Positions 19,169-27,420 are shown, numbered from the stretch's first letter. The stretch is 64,000 nucleotides of DNA from Chersky-840 sp050011815 (GCA_050011815.1 JBEKIJ010000013.1:62001-126000); one strand, 5' to 3'. Notes: generated from the sequence alone by a model not told the origin. Numbers and translations: made by a program.

Positions 19169-19738
19169 TCAGCGACCGTGGACGTACTGCATGGCCTCGG
19201 CCCGGGTCCGGGGATCGTCTCTGAACAGGCCGCGCACCGCCGAGGTGATGGTGAGGGTGCCCGGCTTCTTCACTCCCCGCATCGACATGCACAGGTGCTC
19301 GGCCTCGACCACCACCAGGACGCCGCGCGGGACGAGGGCGGACTCCATGGTGTCGGCGATCTGCGTCGTCATCCGCTCCTGGACCTGGAGGCGGCGGGCG
19401 TAGACGTCCACGAGGCGCGCCAGCTTGGACAGACCGGTCACCCGGCCGTCGGCACCGGGGATGTAGCCCACATGCACCTTGCCCATGAAGGGCACCATGT
19501 GGTGCTCGCACAGGGACGCGAAGGGGATGTCGCGCACCATCACCATCTCGTCGTGATTCGCCTCGAAGGTCACGGTGAGATAGCCGGCGGGATCCTCGTC
19601 GACCCCGGCGAACAGTTCTTCGTACATGGCGGCCACCCGACGCGGCGTGGCCAGGAGCCCCTCGCGCCCGCGGTCCTCCCCGATGGCCTCGAGCAACTCG
19701 CCGATGAGGTGTTCGACTCGCTCGCGGTCGACGGTCAC
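19169..19738 (-). CDS. folE: GTP cyclohydrolase I
   Basis: FolE converts GTP to dihydroneopterin triphosphate, the first step of folate synthesis. The 189-residue protein carries the zinc motif SLCEHHMVPF with Cys and His ligands, GYIPGADGRVTGLSKLARLVDVYARRLQVQE, and EAEHLCMSMRGVKKPG with the second zinc cysteine. A short N-terminus and the standard C-terminus FRDDPRTRAEAM are present. The GTG at 19738 follows hpt by 12 nt, so hpt-folE look co-transcribed. In many actinobacteria ftsH separates hpt and folE; it is missing here. Confidence 0.97.
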   Translation of the reverse strand: MTVDRERVEHLIGELLEAIGEDRGREGLLATPRRVAAMYEELFAGVDEDPAGYLTVTFEANHDEMVMVRDIPFASLCEHHMVPFMGKVHVGYIPGADGRVTGLSKLARLVDVYARRLQVQERMTTQIADTMESALVPRGVLVVVEAEHLCMSMRGVKKPGTLTITSAVRGLFRDDPRTRAEAMQYVHGR

Positions 19739-19750
19739 AGCACGCCGCGC

Positions 19751-20311
19751 TCAGTCGACAGGGACCGGGCCCTGGTACACCCGGATGTCGGGAACGTTGC
19801 GGTAGCGCTCGGCCACGTCGAGCCCGTACCCCACCACGAAATCCGGGGGGATACGGAAGCCGACGTAGCGCAGGTCCAACTTGGCCCGCTGCCGGCCTTC
19901 TTTGACGAGCAGGGCGCACACCTCGAGACTCGCCGGCCGCCGGGCCAGGAGGCTGCGACGGAGGTACGAGAGGGTGAGCCCGCTGTCGACGATGTCCTCG
20001 ACCACGAGCACGTGGCGGTCGGTGAGGTCGGAGTCGAGGTCCTTGACGATGCGCACCACGCCGCTGGTGGTCGTGGCCGAGCCGTAGGACGCCACCGCCA
20101 TGACGTCGACCTCGACCGGCAGGGCGATGGCCCGGGCCAGATCGCTCATGAACACGAAGGCACCCTTGAGCACCCCGACGAGCAGGGGGGGACGATCGGC
20201 GTAGTCGGCGGTGAGCTCGTCGCCCAGCTCCGCCACCCGCTTCTGCAGGACGTCCTCGGCCACGACGACCTGGCCCAGGTCCGGGTCCTCGAGCCAGCGG
20301 TCGCTGGTCAC
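19751..20311 (-). CDS. hpt: Hypoxanthine phosphoribosyltransferase
   Basis: Salvages hypoxanthine (and probably guanine) to nucleotides with PRPP. The 186-residue protein has VGVLKGAFVFMSDLARAI, the PRPP loop VLVVEDIVDSGLTLSYL, and VGYGLDVAERYRNVPDIRVY at the end, all typical of bacterial Hpt. The start is uncertain: GTG 20311 gives a standard length, and no clear ribosome-binding site is seen. It lies between tilS (34 nt upstream) and folE (12 nt downstream), the same order as in Mycobacterium apart from the absent ftsH. Confidence 0.93.
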   Translation of the reverse strand: MTSDRWLEDPDLGQVVVAEDVLQKRVAELGDELTADYADRPPLLVGVLKGAFVFMSDLARAIALPVEVDVMAVASYGSATTTSGVVRIVKDLDSDLTDRHVLVVEDIVDSGLTLSYLRRSLLARRPASLEVCALLVKEGRQRAKLDLRYVGFRIPPDFVVGYGLDVAERYRNVPDIRVYQGPVPVD

Positions 20312-20345
20312 CGGGGCGCCGTCGTGCCCATGGCGCGTCCCTCGG

Positions 20346-21320
20346 TCACTGGGCGCCGACACTACCGGACGACCCCGCCGAGATCGGCGCCCACGACAGC
20401 GACCCGCGCGACCGTCGGACCCGCACCCCCGGAGCCACGTCGGTGGCACCCATCTGGCCCCGGGCCACGGCCAGGACCCGCTCCACCGCGGCCAGATCGG
20501 GGGGATGGGGTCGGGGGCCCCGCAACCACCGGCGCGTGGCCCGGCGCGCCAGCGCGTCGGGGGCGCTCCGCAGGGCGCTGGCATCGCGCGGGTCGATCTC
20601 CGCCGCCAGCTCCTCGAGCAGGCCGGCCTCGTCTGCCAGGAGCGCAGCCTGGCGGGCGAGCACGGGCACGAGGTCGCGCCCGGCGATGGCGCAGGCCAGG
20701 GGGAGCAGCTCGTGGCGGACGCGGTTGCGCACGAAGCGCCGGTCGTCGTTGGAGGGGTCCTGCACCGGGTCGAGGCCCAGGGCCTCGCACAGGGCGTGGG
20801 TCTGCCACCGCCGGATGCCGAGCAGGGGATGGAGGGGGCCCGGGACCATCCCGGCCAGGCCGTCGAGGCCCGCCCCCCGCAGGAGGTTCACGAAGACCGT
20901 CTCGGCCTGATCGTCCATGGTGTGGCCGGTGGCCGACCCCGGCGCCAGCGCGCCGCGGCGGGCGGCCCGGGCCCGGGCCTCGAGGTTCGGCCCCGCCCCG
21001 ACCTCGACCCGGACGGCCTCGAACCGGGCGCCGAGCCGGGCGGCGGCACCCGCCACCACGTCGGCCTCGGCGGCCGAGCCCGGCCGCAAGCCGTGGTCGA
21101 CGTGGACCGCGGTCACCTCGCACCCCGCCGCCGTGGCCAGGACCAGGAGGGCCAGGGAATCGGGGCCGCCCGAGACCGCACAGGTGAGGGGGCTGCCGAC
21201 CGGGGGGAAGGTGCAGGCACCGAGCAGCGTGTCGGCGGTGACGACGGGCGCCCGACTCCCGCCTGGGCTCACGCCCGCGCCTGCACCCCCGCCCGGCCGG
21301 TCACCCTGGGGCAGGTCCAT
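20346..21320 (-). CDS. tilS: tRNA(Ile)-lysidine synthase
   Basis: TilS makes lysidine at the wobble position of the CAU-anticodon isoleucine tRNA. The 324-residue protein has the N-type ATP-pyrophosphatase loop AVSGGPDSLALLVLA, HVDHGLRPGSAAE, ATGHTMDDQAETVFVNLLRGAG and a C-terminal substrate domain that is short compared with E. coli TilS, as in other actinobacteria. The ATG at 21320 overlaps the stop of the zincin gene by one base (TGATG), fixing the start, although the conserved part begins about 30 residues later after a Gly-rich stretch. Confidence 0.94.
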   Translation of the reverse strand: MDLPQGDRPGGGAGAGVSPGGSRAPVVTADTLLGACTFPPVGSPLTCAVSGGPDSLALLVLATAAGCEVTAVHVDHGLRPGSAAEADVVAGAAARLGARFEAVRVEVGAGPNLEARARAARRGALAPGSATGHTMDDQAETVFVNLLRGAGLDGLAGMVPGPLHPLLGIRRWQTHALCEALGLDPVQDPSNDDRRFVRNRVRHELLPLACAIAGRDLVPVLARQAALLADEAGLLEELAAEIDPRDASALRSAPDALARRATRRWLRGPRPHPPDLAAVERVLAVARGQMGATDVAPGVRVRRSRGSLSWAPISAGSSGSVGAQ

Positions 21321-22411
21321 CAGCCTGTGGCGAGGCGAGCCGGTCCGATGCGGGCCACCCAGGTCTCGGGATGGCGGATCTCGTCCATGGTGGGAAGCAT
21401 CTCGGGCCCCTCCCACACTCGGTTCAGCAGCTCGGGCCCACCGGTGGCCTCCACGGCGCGGATGAACCGCTCGCCCGCCTCGTACTGGCGCAGCTTGGCC
21501 TCGATCCCGACGAGCTGTTGGAGCAGGCGCGAGGGCAGGCTGGCCCGGCGCCGCCGCTCGCGCAGCACGCGCGAGAACATCTCGGCGTCGGGGACCGCAC
21601 CGGCGCCGGCCCGGTCCATGGTGATGTCGCCGTGCCCTTCGAGCAGGCTCATCATGGCCTGGATGCGGTTGATGACCTCGAGCTGCTCAGGAGGGGCCAC
21701 GAGCCCGAGCACCCCGGCCTCCTCGAGGGGGTTGTGCCCGGCCCGCACCGCGGCGGCGGCCCGGCGCAGCGCCTCGGCGAAGCGCCGGGGGTCGGGGGCC
21801 ATGCCCGACATGGCCTGGTCGACGAGGGAGAGGAAATGGGGCCGCAACCACGGCACGCCGGTGAACTGGCACCGGTGGGTGACCTCGTGCAGGGCGATCC
21901 ACAACCGGAATTGCGCGGGGGGAAAGTTGTGGCGCCTCTCGAGGGCCACGATGTTGGGCCCCACATAGGAGACGACACCACCGGTGTCCTCCCCCTCGGC
22001 CAGCAACAGGTCGTACTGCCCGAGGACACGGGTGGCCATCCACCCGAGGACCAGGCCCATCTGCGCCCCCGTGGCCCGGCGGGCCGCGCCGGCCAGGGGG
22101 CCCTGCATGGCGCCCGTGTCGAGCTTCTCGAGGACCGGGTCGAGCAGGCGACGGAACGACGACACGTTGTTCTTCACCCAGCCGGCCCGGTCGACGACCA
22201 GGGCGCCGGCACTCCCGGTGGCGGGGCGCAGCCCGGTGGCCTCGATCACGAGGGCCTCGGCGCGCGTGGTGGCCTCGGAGAAGTCCGCCTCGAGCTGGGC
22301 CATGGTGGCCGCGTCGAGCGTCCCGACCCCGGGCGGGCCAAGTAGCGAGCCTCGCGTGCCGACCCATGTGGCGACGCGCTCGGCCACGTCCCACGACACA
22401 GGGCTGGTCAC
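21320..22411 (-). CDS. Zincin-like metallopeptidase, coenzyme F420 biosynthesis-associated family
   Basis: A 363-residue protein of the actinobacterial zincin family that co-occurs with coenzyme F420 (its substrate is unknown). The zinc motif HEVTHR (HExxH) lies near the middle after FRLWIALHEVTH. Other conserved segments are GPNIVALERR, GVPWLRPHFLSLVDQAMSGM and LLEGHGDITMDRAG; the EGHGD glutamate is a candidate third ligand. No signal peptide or membrane segment is evident. The start is GTG 22411 with TACACT 7 nt upstream (leaderless-like). It is coupled to tilS, as in Mycobacterium. Its presence suggests that the organism makes F420. Confidence 0.88.
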   Translation of the reverse strand: MTSPVSWDVAERVATWVGTRGSLLGPPGVGTLDAATMAQLEADFSEATTRAEALVIEATGLRPATGSAGALVVDRAGWVKNNVSSFRRLLDPVLEKLDTGAMQGPLAGAARRATGAQMGLVLGWMATRVLGQYDLLLAEGEDTGGVVSYVGPNIVALERRHNFPPAQFRLWIALHEVTHRCQFTGVPWLRPHFLSLVDQAMSGMAPDPRRFAEALRRAAAAVRAGHNPLEEAGVLGLVAPPEQLEVINRIQAMMSLLEGHGDITMDRAGAGAVPDAEMFSRVLRERRRRASLPSRLLQQLVGIEAKLRQYEAGERFIRAVEATGGPELLNRVWEGPEMLPTMDEIRHPETWVARIGPARLATG

Positions 22412-22418
22412 GACCCCC

Positions 22419-22424
22419 AGTGTA
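22419..22424 (-). promoter_or_regulatory. Probable -10 box of the zincin-tilS-hpt-folE series
   Basis: TACACT on the minus strand, 7 nt before the GTG start of the zincin gene. It would be the promoter for the long biosynthetic series that follows. No clear -35. Confidence 0.5.
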
Positions 22425-22450
22425 GGGAGCGGGGGACCGGCCCCGCCTTC

Positions 22451-22657
22451 TCAGGCGATCTTCTTGCCTCGCAGCCGGGGGGTGCTGGGACTGAGGTGCA
22501 GGCAGCAGTACTCGTCGTCGTTGTAGATCGAGAGCTTGGTGTCACAGCCCGGTTCGGTGCACACCCGTCCCGACGCGAAGGTGCGCGACGGCCGACCGTA
22601 TCCGGTGAACGCCTGGCCCCCGATCGATTGATCGCCAAACTCGGTGCGGTCTTCCAT
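22451..22657 (-). CDS. Small conserved zinc-ribbon-like protein, function unknown
   Basis: A 68-residue protein of unknown function. It has a cysteine pair in RVCTEPGCDTKLS and a second pair CCLH about 15 residues later, a spacing that suggests one bound zinc. It ends with PRLRGKKIA. Codon usage matches the neighbours. The ATG at 22657 has GGAGG and GAGGG just upstream. It stands alone between the zincin gene and the anti-sigma gene, on the same strand. The zinc-binding assignment is inferred from the Cys/His pattern only. Confidence 0.75.
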   Translation of the reverse strand: MEDRTEFGDQSIGGQAFTGYGRPSRTFASGRVCTEPGCDTKLSIYNDDEYCCLHLSPSTPRLRGKKIA

Positions 22658-22791
22658 CCCTCAACCTCCCACCGGTCGCAGTGTCTGGCTTCCTATCGAC
22701 GCTCCGAGGGGGTGTCGTGAGGCTGGGGGCAGGGCGTTGTGCAACCGTTGTGAATTGGCCGCCGCCGACCGCGGGGAGTGGGAATGAAGAG

Positions 22792-22808
22792 CCCGGACCG
22801 CGTCCGGG
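22792..22808 (-). terminator. Hairpin after the anti-sigma gene
   Basis: Perfect 7-bp stem CCCGGAC/GTCCGGG with a 3-nt loop, about 38 nt beyond the anti-sigma stop. On the minus strand it is followed by CTCTTCATT, a weak T-rich tract, so it may be an intrinsic terminator of the sigma/anti-sigma operon. Confidence 0.45.
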
Positions 22809-22846
22809 AACCGGGGGGACCCGGCGGGTGGAGCTCCGCCGGCGGA

Positions 22847-23119
22847 TCAGCTCGAACGACCCGACGCCTCGCGGCGTTCCTCCTCGCGGATGGCGTCATG
22901 GACCCGCTGGCGCAAGGAATCGGGGACGTGGTCCTTGCACCGGTTGGCGATGACCTGGCGGAGGTCCGCCTCGAAGTCAAAGGCCCCGAGACAGGGCCCA
23001 CAGTCGTCGAGATGGCGGCGGATCTCGGTCCGGCGTTCGTCGGTGAGCTCGCCGTCGAGATAGTGGTAGAGCCGCTCGATCGTGTCGTTGCAATCAAGGT
23101 CGGACTCGTCGGTCCCCAT
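22847..23119 (-). CDS. Zinc-containing anti-sigma factor (RsrA/mycothiol-system type)
   Basis: A 90-residue ZAS-domain anti-sigma factor, expected to hold the sigma factor encoded just upstream until oxidation releases its zinc. The motif reads LYHYLDGELTDERRTEIRRHLDDCGPC: a histidine then CxxC, with an earlier Cys in DLDCNDT. A further Cys (NRCKDHVP) follows. The ATG at 23119 is preferred because GGGAGA lies 8 nt upstream; ATG 23134 is an alternative. The sigma gene ends 26 nt before this start. Redox sensing is inferred from the family. Confidence 0.88.
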   Translation of the reverse strand: MGTDESDLDCNDTIERLYHYLDGELTDERRTEIRRHLDDCGPCLGAFDFEADLRQVIANRCKDHVPDSLRQRVHDAIREEERREASGRSS

Positions 23120-23145
23120 CTCGTGTTCTCCCATCAACCCCGAGG

Positions 23146-23736
23146 CTAACGCCCCGCCTCGGTGGACCCGACCAGGCCGCGCGCCACTGCAAAGTCGAGC
23201 AACGCCTTCTGGAGCGCCTTTCTTCCCCGGTGGATCCTGCTCATCACCGTGCCGATGGGCACGTCGGTGATCTCGGCAATTTCCTTGTAGGAGAAACCTT
23301 CCACGTCGGCCAGGAGCACGGCGATCCGGAACGCCTCGGGAAGCGACTCGATCGCCCGCTTCACCTCGTCGTCGGTGAAGTGGTCGAACACCTCGTCCTC
23401 GGCCGACCGACCCGCGCCGCTGGCCCGGAGGTCCCCGATCCGGTGGTAGAGGTAGAGGTCCTCCACGTCCTCGACGTCGGCCTTCTCGGGACGCCGCTTG
23501 GCGGCGCGGTAGCTATTGATGAAGGTGTTGGTGAGGATCTTGTAGAGCCACGCCCTGATGTTGGTGCCGTCCTCGTAGCGGTCGAAGGCGCGGTACGCCT
23601 TCAGGAACGTCTCCTGGACGAGGTCCTCGGCATCGGCGGGGTTGCGGGTCATGCGCAGGGCCGCGGTGTACAACGCCTGCATGTGCGGCATGGCCAGCTC
23701 TGTGAATCGACCCCGATCGGCCATGCGCTGCACCAT
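23146..23736 (-). CDS. ECF RNA polymerase sigma factor, SigR/SigH-like
   Basis: A 196-residue ECF sigma factor. Region 2 has ALRMTRNPADAEDLVQETFLKAYRAFDRYEDGTNIRAWLYKILTN-like residues seen in SigR/SigH (key parts DLVQETFLKAYR and NIRAWLY). Region 4 has IESLPEAFRIAVLLADVEG followed by FSYKEIAEITDVPIGTVMSRIHRGR. It is followed directly by a zinc anti-sigma gene, the standard thiol-oxidative-stress pair of actinobacteria. Start ATG 23736, with ATG 23724 possible; neither has a good ribosome-binding site. I see no clear autoregulatory GGAAT/GTT promoter upstream. Confidence 0.9.
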   Translation of the reverse strand: MVQRMADRGRFTELAMPHMQALYTAALRMTRNPADAEDLVQETFLKAYRAFDRYEDGTNIRAWLYKILTNTFINSYRAAKRRPEKADVEDVEDLYLYHRIGDLRASGAGRSAEDEVFDHFTDDEVKRAIESLPEAFRIAVLLADVEGFSYKEIAEITDVPIGTVMSRIHRGRKALQKALLDFAVARGLVGSTEAGR

Positions 23737-23796
23737 AGTCAGCGCTTGTGGCAGTGGGTGCCGCGTGGCGGATACCCCTCCGCCGATGCGCCGGGG

Positions 23797-24267
23797 TCAG
23801 CTCAGGGGCAGATCGGCGGCGTGCGCCCACCGCCTGCTGGTCCGGACGCCGGCCGGGTAGAGCCGGAAGTGGATCGACCGCAACGACACCAGGTCACCGT
23901 CGGCCACGAACCAGCACGACAACCCCGAGGCCGTGGCGTCGCGCAGCTCGTTCCAGGTCTCCTGGCTGATCGACCCGTCGTCCTCGGACAGCACCACGAG
24001 GCTGTCGATGCCCTCGCGGATGAAGGGCCACCGGAGGTACCAGTCGGCCCGCGAGGCAAAGCCACAGGCGTCCGCGTCCATGACCACGGCCCGGGGCCAC
24101 TCCTGCGCGATCCGCTTCATGGCCCGGCGATACGACAGCGTGCCGTAGGTGTTGCGGGCGGCCGCCAGGTAGACCACCGCCGGCGCCCCTTCGCGGCTTC
24201 GAGCGCGATGGCCCTCGGAACCCGCTCCAGCGTCGTCCTGCGCGCCCAACGGAACCGTGATGCTCAT
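23797..24267 (-). CDS. Hypothetical protein, unrecognised
   Basis: A 156-residue protein I do not recognise. After about 28 low-complexity residues it reads VVYLAAARNTYGTLSYRRAM, then PRAVVMDADACGFASRADW, GIDSLVVLSEDDGSISQETW and ATASGLSCWFVADGD. Alternating strands and helices with a hydrophobic start, a middle DADA and a late EDDGSI suggest a small Rossmann-like alpha/beta fold, faintly like nucleoside 2-deoxyribosyltransferases; this is weak. The ATG at 24267 gives the full conserved-looking part. It stands alone, 59 bp from the ECF sigma start, and has normal high-GC codon use. Confidence 0.6.
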   Translation of the reverse strand: MSITVPLGAQDDAGAGSEGHRARSREGAPAVVYLAAARNTYGTLSYRRAMKRIAQEWPRAVVMDADACGFASRADWYLRWPFIREGIDSLVVLSEDDGSISQETWNELRDATASGLSCWFVADGDLVSLRSIHFRLYPAGVRTSRRWAHAADLPLS

Positions 24268-24458
24268 GGCGGACCCCCCCATCCGGCTTGCCGTCGGCGC
24301 GCCGCCGGGCCGTGAAGGCCCCGGCGACGTGCCCCCCCTGGGCCCCCATGGTGCGGCGCCATCCTCACCGGGTGGCCAAGTGACGCTCAACTCCCGCCCA
24401 ACCACGGCGTGCGGACGTGCGGGGTCGCGTGCCGGGGACGGCGGCACCGCACCCCGGG
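24268..24458. other. Non-coding gap of 191 bp
   Basis: GC-rich stretch between the unknown 156-residue gene and the phosphoesterase gene, both on the minus strand. I see no convincing promoter, hairpin with T tract, or RNA gene in it. Confidence 0.4.
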
Positions 24459-25469
24459 CTACGAGCGCGCGCTTCCCGGGGCCACGCCGAGGAGGGAGTC
24501 GATGGTGCCGTTGGTGGCGGCTCCGGCGTTGCCGAGGTGTCCGAGCCCGTAGGCGTCCTCGACGGAACCCAGGATGCCGGCGGTGTCCACCGGCGTCGCG
24601 TCCTGTTGGGGGTGGGCCTTCAGCGCGGCACTGATCACGATGGTGGGGATGTGACCGCCCCCGCTCCCGCCGTTGATCCCCGAGTTGTCGTCGTCGGACT
24701 CGTCCCACTCCAAGATGATCACCCCACCGGCGCGGTACCAGGCCGTGGACTGCACCTCGGGAACGAACCGGGACAGAAAGGCGTCGCCCTGCTCGACGGT
24801 CCCGTCGTGCTCGTCGTCGATCAGGTTGGGCGTGTACCAGACGAAGTCCGGGGCTGCGGCGCTGTCGAGGTCGCCGGGCAACGACGAGGCATCGACGACA
24901 GAGATCTTGGCGTTGGGGAAGTACTCCCACGGGACGTGGCGCACCGCGTACTCCCCCACGCTGACCCTGGGGTCGGTGGGGAGGTCCTCGGCGTAGGCCT
25001 TGGCGCTGAACCCGGCGTCGACGAGCTGGTCGGCCAACGTCACCGCCCCGGGGAAATCGTGGGACGACGGTGGGTTGTCGTCGGTGACGCCCTGGTTGGA
25101 GCCCGACACGATGTCGAGGTAATTGGGGAGGCTGGGGTGGCCGAAGGCGTAGCTCTGGGTGGCCAACCCGTAGGTGGCGGCCAAGCTGTTGGTGTAGGGC
25201 TCATGGGACTGCCCGATGACCTGGCTGGCGTTCTTGTTCTCCATCATCACCACCATGATGTGCGGGGCGGCGCGGGGCACGGTCGTCGTCGATGACGCCC
25301 TCGCCGACGTCGTCGTGGTGGCCGTGCGCTTTCTCGTGGTCGACCCCGTGGCGCGCGGTGACGCGCTGCACGCCGCGGCGCCCACCACCACCGCCATCAG
25401 GACGGCGGCCACCCGTGGTGCGGTCTTGACCCTCTGACGCCACGCTCGCGTGTTCGGATCAATCCTCAT
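24459..25469 (-). CDS. Phosphoesterase-family lipoprotein (acid phosphatase/phospholipase C-like)
   Basis: A 336-residue exported protein. Residues 1-35 form a lipoprotein signal: basic start, VLMAVVVGAAAC with a lipobox cysteine, then a Thr/Ser/Arg-rich tether. The mature part belongs to the phosphoesterase family (PF04185 type): PHIMVVMMENKNASQVIG with the metal-binding glutamate-asparagine, HPSLPNYLDIVSGS, and ILEWDESDDD. Such enzymes hydrolyse phosphate mono- or diesters at the cell surface. The ATG at 25469 has GAAGGG about 8 nt upstream. Frames starting further upstream only translate the tRNA gene and are rejected. Confidence 0.85.
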   Translation of the reverse strand: MRIDPNTRAWRQRVKTAPRVAAVLMAVVVGAAACSASPRATGSTTRKRTATTTTSARASSTTTVPRAAPHIMVVMMENKNASQVIGQSHEPYTNSLAATYGLATQSYAFGHPSLPNYLDIVSGSNQGVTDDNPPSSHDFPGAVTLADQLVDAGFSAKAYAEDLPTDPRVSVGEYAVRHVPWEYFPNAKISVVDASSLPGDLDSAAAPDFVWYTPNLIDDEHDGTVEQGDAFLSRFVPEVQSTAWYRAGGVIILEWDESDDDNSGINGGSGGGHIPTIVISAALKAHPQQDATPVDTAGILGSVEDAYGLGHLGNAGAATNGTIDSLLGVAPGSARS

Positions 25470-25498
25470 CGGCGAGCCCTTCCCGCACCACACACGGT

Positions 25499-25574
25499 TG
25501 GAGCCTGGGAGGGGACTCGAACCCCTGACCTGCGCATTACGAATGCGCTGCTCTACCAGCTGAGCTACCCAGGC
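25499..25574 (-). tRNA. tRNA-Thr (anticodon CGT)
   Basis: Cloverleaf on the minus strand: acceptor arm GCCTGGG/CCCAGGC, D-loop TAGCTCAGCTGGTAGAGCA, anticodon stem GCGCA/TGCGC around the loop TTCGTAA (anticodon CGT, reading ACG threonine codons), and T-arm AGGGGTTCGAGTCCCCT. The discriminator base is T and the CCA end is encoded. It lies upstream of the phosphoesterase lipoprotein gene, on the same strand. Confidence 0.96.
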
Positions 25575-25640
25575 GACGCGACGGATCAAACTACCCGACC
25601 CGTCTCGGACCGAGGTTGCCCGACACGGGGGACGGCCCGG

Positions 25641-26765
25641 TCAGGCGGTCACGGCGGAGAGGCGCACGAGCATGGCCTCGAGCAGCAGCGATTCATTGGG
25701 GTTACGGATGAGCTCGGCCGCGGATCGCTCCACCACGACGATGGCGTCGGAGAGCTCACGAACCCGCTCCGCCGTCCTCCCCGACCAGGCCGGTGTCGCC
25801 GAGCCCGTCGTCGCCAGCGTCACCAACCGGTCGCGGTAGGCGGCGGCGAGAACGGCGAACCCCGCCCGCAGCTCGTCGGCCCGCCAGCGACGCTCCTCGC
25901 GACGTTGGCGTTCTTCGATCTCCTTGCGCCGGGGCACGGCCCGCTCCCCGCGCTGCTCGGCGTCGGAACCGAGCCCCTCCATCTCGAGCCGATGCCGGAC
26001 GCGCAGCGGCTCCACCGCTTCCTCGGCCGAGGCCAGCAATTCCTGGGCCAGAGAGGCCGCCGCCGCACCGGTGCCGTCGAGCCGGGACGGCACCGACCGC
26101 CACAGGGCGCGTCGATCGACGAAGCCGGCGTCGTCGGCCAGGAGACGGGCGCGGTCGATGCTGCCCCCCGCCGCCTCGGACAGCTCTTCGGCGAGCTCCC
26201 CCTCCATGCCCGTGCGTATCAGCCAATCCCGCAGCTCCGCGGGTGGGACCGGGCGCAACTCGATGCGGACGCACCGGCTGGCCACCGTGGCCAGCTCGGC
26301 GGGCACCGCGTCGGCGAGGAGCACGAAGACGCTCTGCCCGGCGGGTTCTTCCAGTGTCTTCAACAACACCGGGGCGGCCAGACGGGCGAGATGGATGTCC
26401 GACACCACGATCACCTGACGACGGGCCTCGAGGGGGCGTCGCTGGGCGAGCCGCACCACGTCCCGGGCGTCGTCGACGCTCACGAGCGCCCCGGCGCGTT
26501 CGATCTCGACCAGATCGGGGTGGACGCCGGCGAGGGCCCGACGACACACGTCGCACACGCCGCATCCCCCCTGCGGGCACAAAAGGGCGGCGGCGAATCC
26601 CCGCACCAGCGTGCGCTGGCCCAGGCCGGGCAGACCGACCAAGAGGTAGGCGTGCACCGGTCGGCGGCCGGCGGCGCGCAGTTGCCCGACGGCGTCGGCC
26701 TGGCCCACGACATCGGCGAAGAGCGAGACGGCCGGCAGCGTCTGATCGTCGACGGCGGCGGTCAT
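25641..26765 (-). CDS. holB: DNA polymerase III delta' subunit
   Basis: Clamp-loader delta' subunit, a AAA+ fold protein of the DNA polymerase III holoenzyme. The 374-residue protein has FADVVGQADAVGQLRAA, a degenerate P-loop (LVGLPGLGQRTL, where GxxGxGKT is expected), four zinc-binding cysteines in CPQGGCGVCDVCRRA, IVVSDIHLARLAAPVLLKTLEEP and SRCVRIEL. Loss of Walker A lysine is common in delta' because it does not hydrolyse ATP. An Arg/Glu-rich helical segment (about 285-300) separates the third domain. It is 10 nt downstream of tmk, the usual tmk-holB pairing. Confidence 0.93.
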   Translation of the reverse strand: MTAAVDDQTLPAVSLFADVVGQADAVGQLRAAGRRPVHAYLLVGLPGLGQRTLVRGFAAALLCPQGGCGVCDVCRRALAGVHPDLVEIERAGALVSVDDARDVVRLAQRRPLEARRQVIVVSDIHLARLAAPVLLKTLEEPAGQSVFVLLADAVPAELATVASRCVRIELRPVPPAELRDWLIRTGMEGELAEELSEAAGGSIDRARLLADDAGFVDRRALWRSVPSRLDGTGAAAASLAQELLASAEEAVEPLRVRHRLEMEGLGSDAEQRGERAVPRRKEIEERQRREERRWRADELRAGFAVLAAAYRDRLVTLATTGSATPAWSGRTAERVRELSDAIVVVERSAAELIRNPNESLLLEAMLVRLSAVTA

Positions 26766-26775
26766 CGGTCCCTGC

Positions 26776-27420
26776 TCACGGGGTGGCTTCCATCGAGTCG
26801 GGCCTCGGCAGCGGTCCGAGCCGGGCCGACACCGCGCTCAACACCTCGTGCGCCACGGCGCCGACCTCGCCGCTCCCGTCGACGACCACCCAGGCATCGG
26901 GCTCGGCGTGAGCCAACTCCCGGTAGCCGGTACGGACCCGCTCGTGGAAGCCGGCGTCGAGGCGCTCGAGGCGATCGGCCCGGTCGAGGTCGAGCCGGCC
27001 GCGCGCCACCGACGAGGGGACGTCGAGGAGGATGGTCAGGTCCGGGGTGATCCCTTCCGAGGCCCACGTGACCAGGCGCGCCAGCTCTCCGAGGTCGAGG
27101 CCCCGTCCGTAGCCCTGGTAGGCGAGGGTCGACCCCGAGAAGCGCTCGGTGACGACCCACCGTCCCGCCTCCAGCGCGGGTCCGATCACCTCGGCCACGT
27201 GCTGGGCCCGGTCCGCCGCCATGAGCAGCGCCTCGGCCCGCTCCGTGATGGACGGGAGGCCGGGATCGAGCGCGAGCCGGCGCAAGGTTGCTCCCAGTGC
27301 CGTGGCGCCGGGCTCGGCCGTCGACACCGCACCGATGGCGCCGGCCAGCAACACCGCCTGCGTGGACTTCCCGCAGCCGTCGACTCCCTCGAGGGCGATG
27401 AGCCGGCCGCGCGAGCTCAC
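26776..27420 (-). CDS. tmk: Thymidylate kinase
   Basis: Phosphorylates dTMP to dTDP. The 214-residue protein has the P-loop LEGVDGCGKSTQ, ERFSGSTLAYQGYGRGLD and the lid segment RADRLERLDAGFHERV. Two positions differ from the common pattern: the TREPGGT loop reads TAEPGAT, so the arginine is Ala, and the DR(Y/F) motif reads ER. The DR change is conservative; the arginine loss is unusual and might be lineage-specific. The GTG start at 27420 overlaps the topA stop by 4 nt (GTGA), and holB follows after 10 nt. Confidence 0.93.
   Translation of the reverse strand: MSSRGRLIALEGVDGCGKSTQAVLLAGAIGAVSTAEPGATALGATLRRLALDPGLPSITERAEALLMAADRAQHVAEVIGPALEAGRWVVTERFSGSTLAYQGYGRGLDLGELARLVTWASEGITPDLTILLDVPSSVARGRLDLDRADRLERLDAGFHERVRTGYRELAHAEPDAWVVVDGSGEVGAVAHEVLSAVSARLGPLPRPDSMEATP

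Noticed and set aside
25470..25589. Longer start for the phosphoesterase gene giving a 40-residue extension
   Set aside because: The extension translates the tRNA-Thr gene (VAQLVEQRIRN), a well-known artefact. ATG 25469 begins a proper lipoprotein signal.
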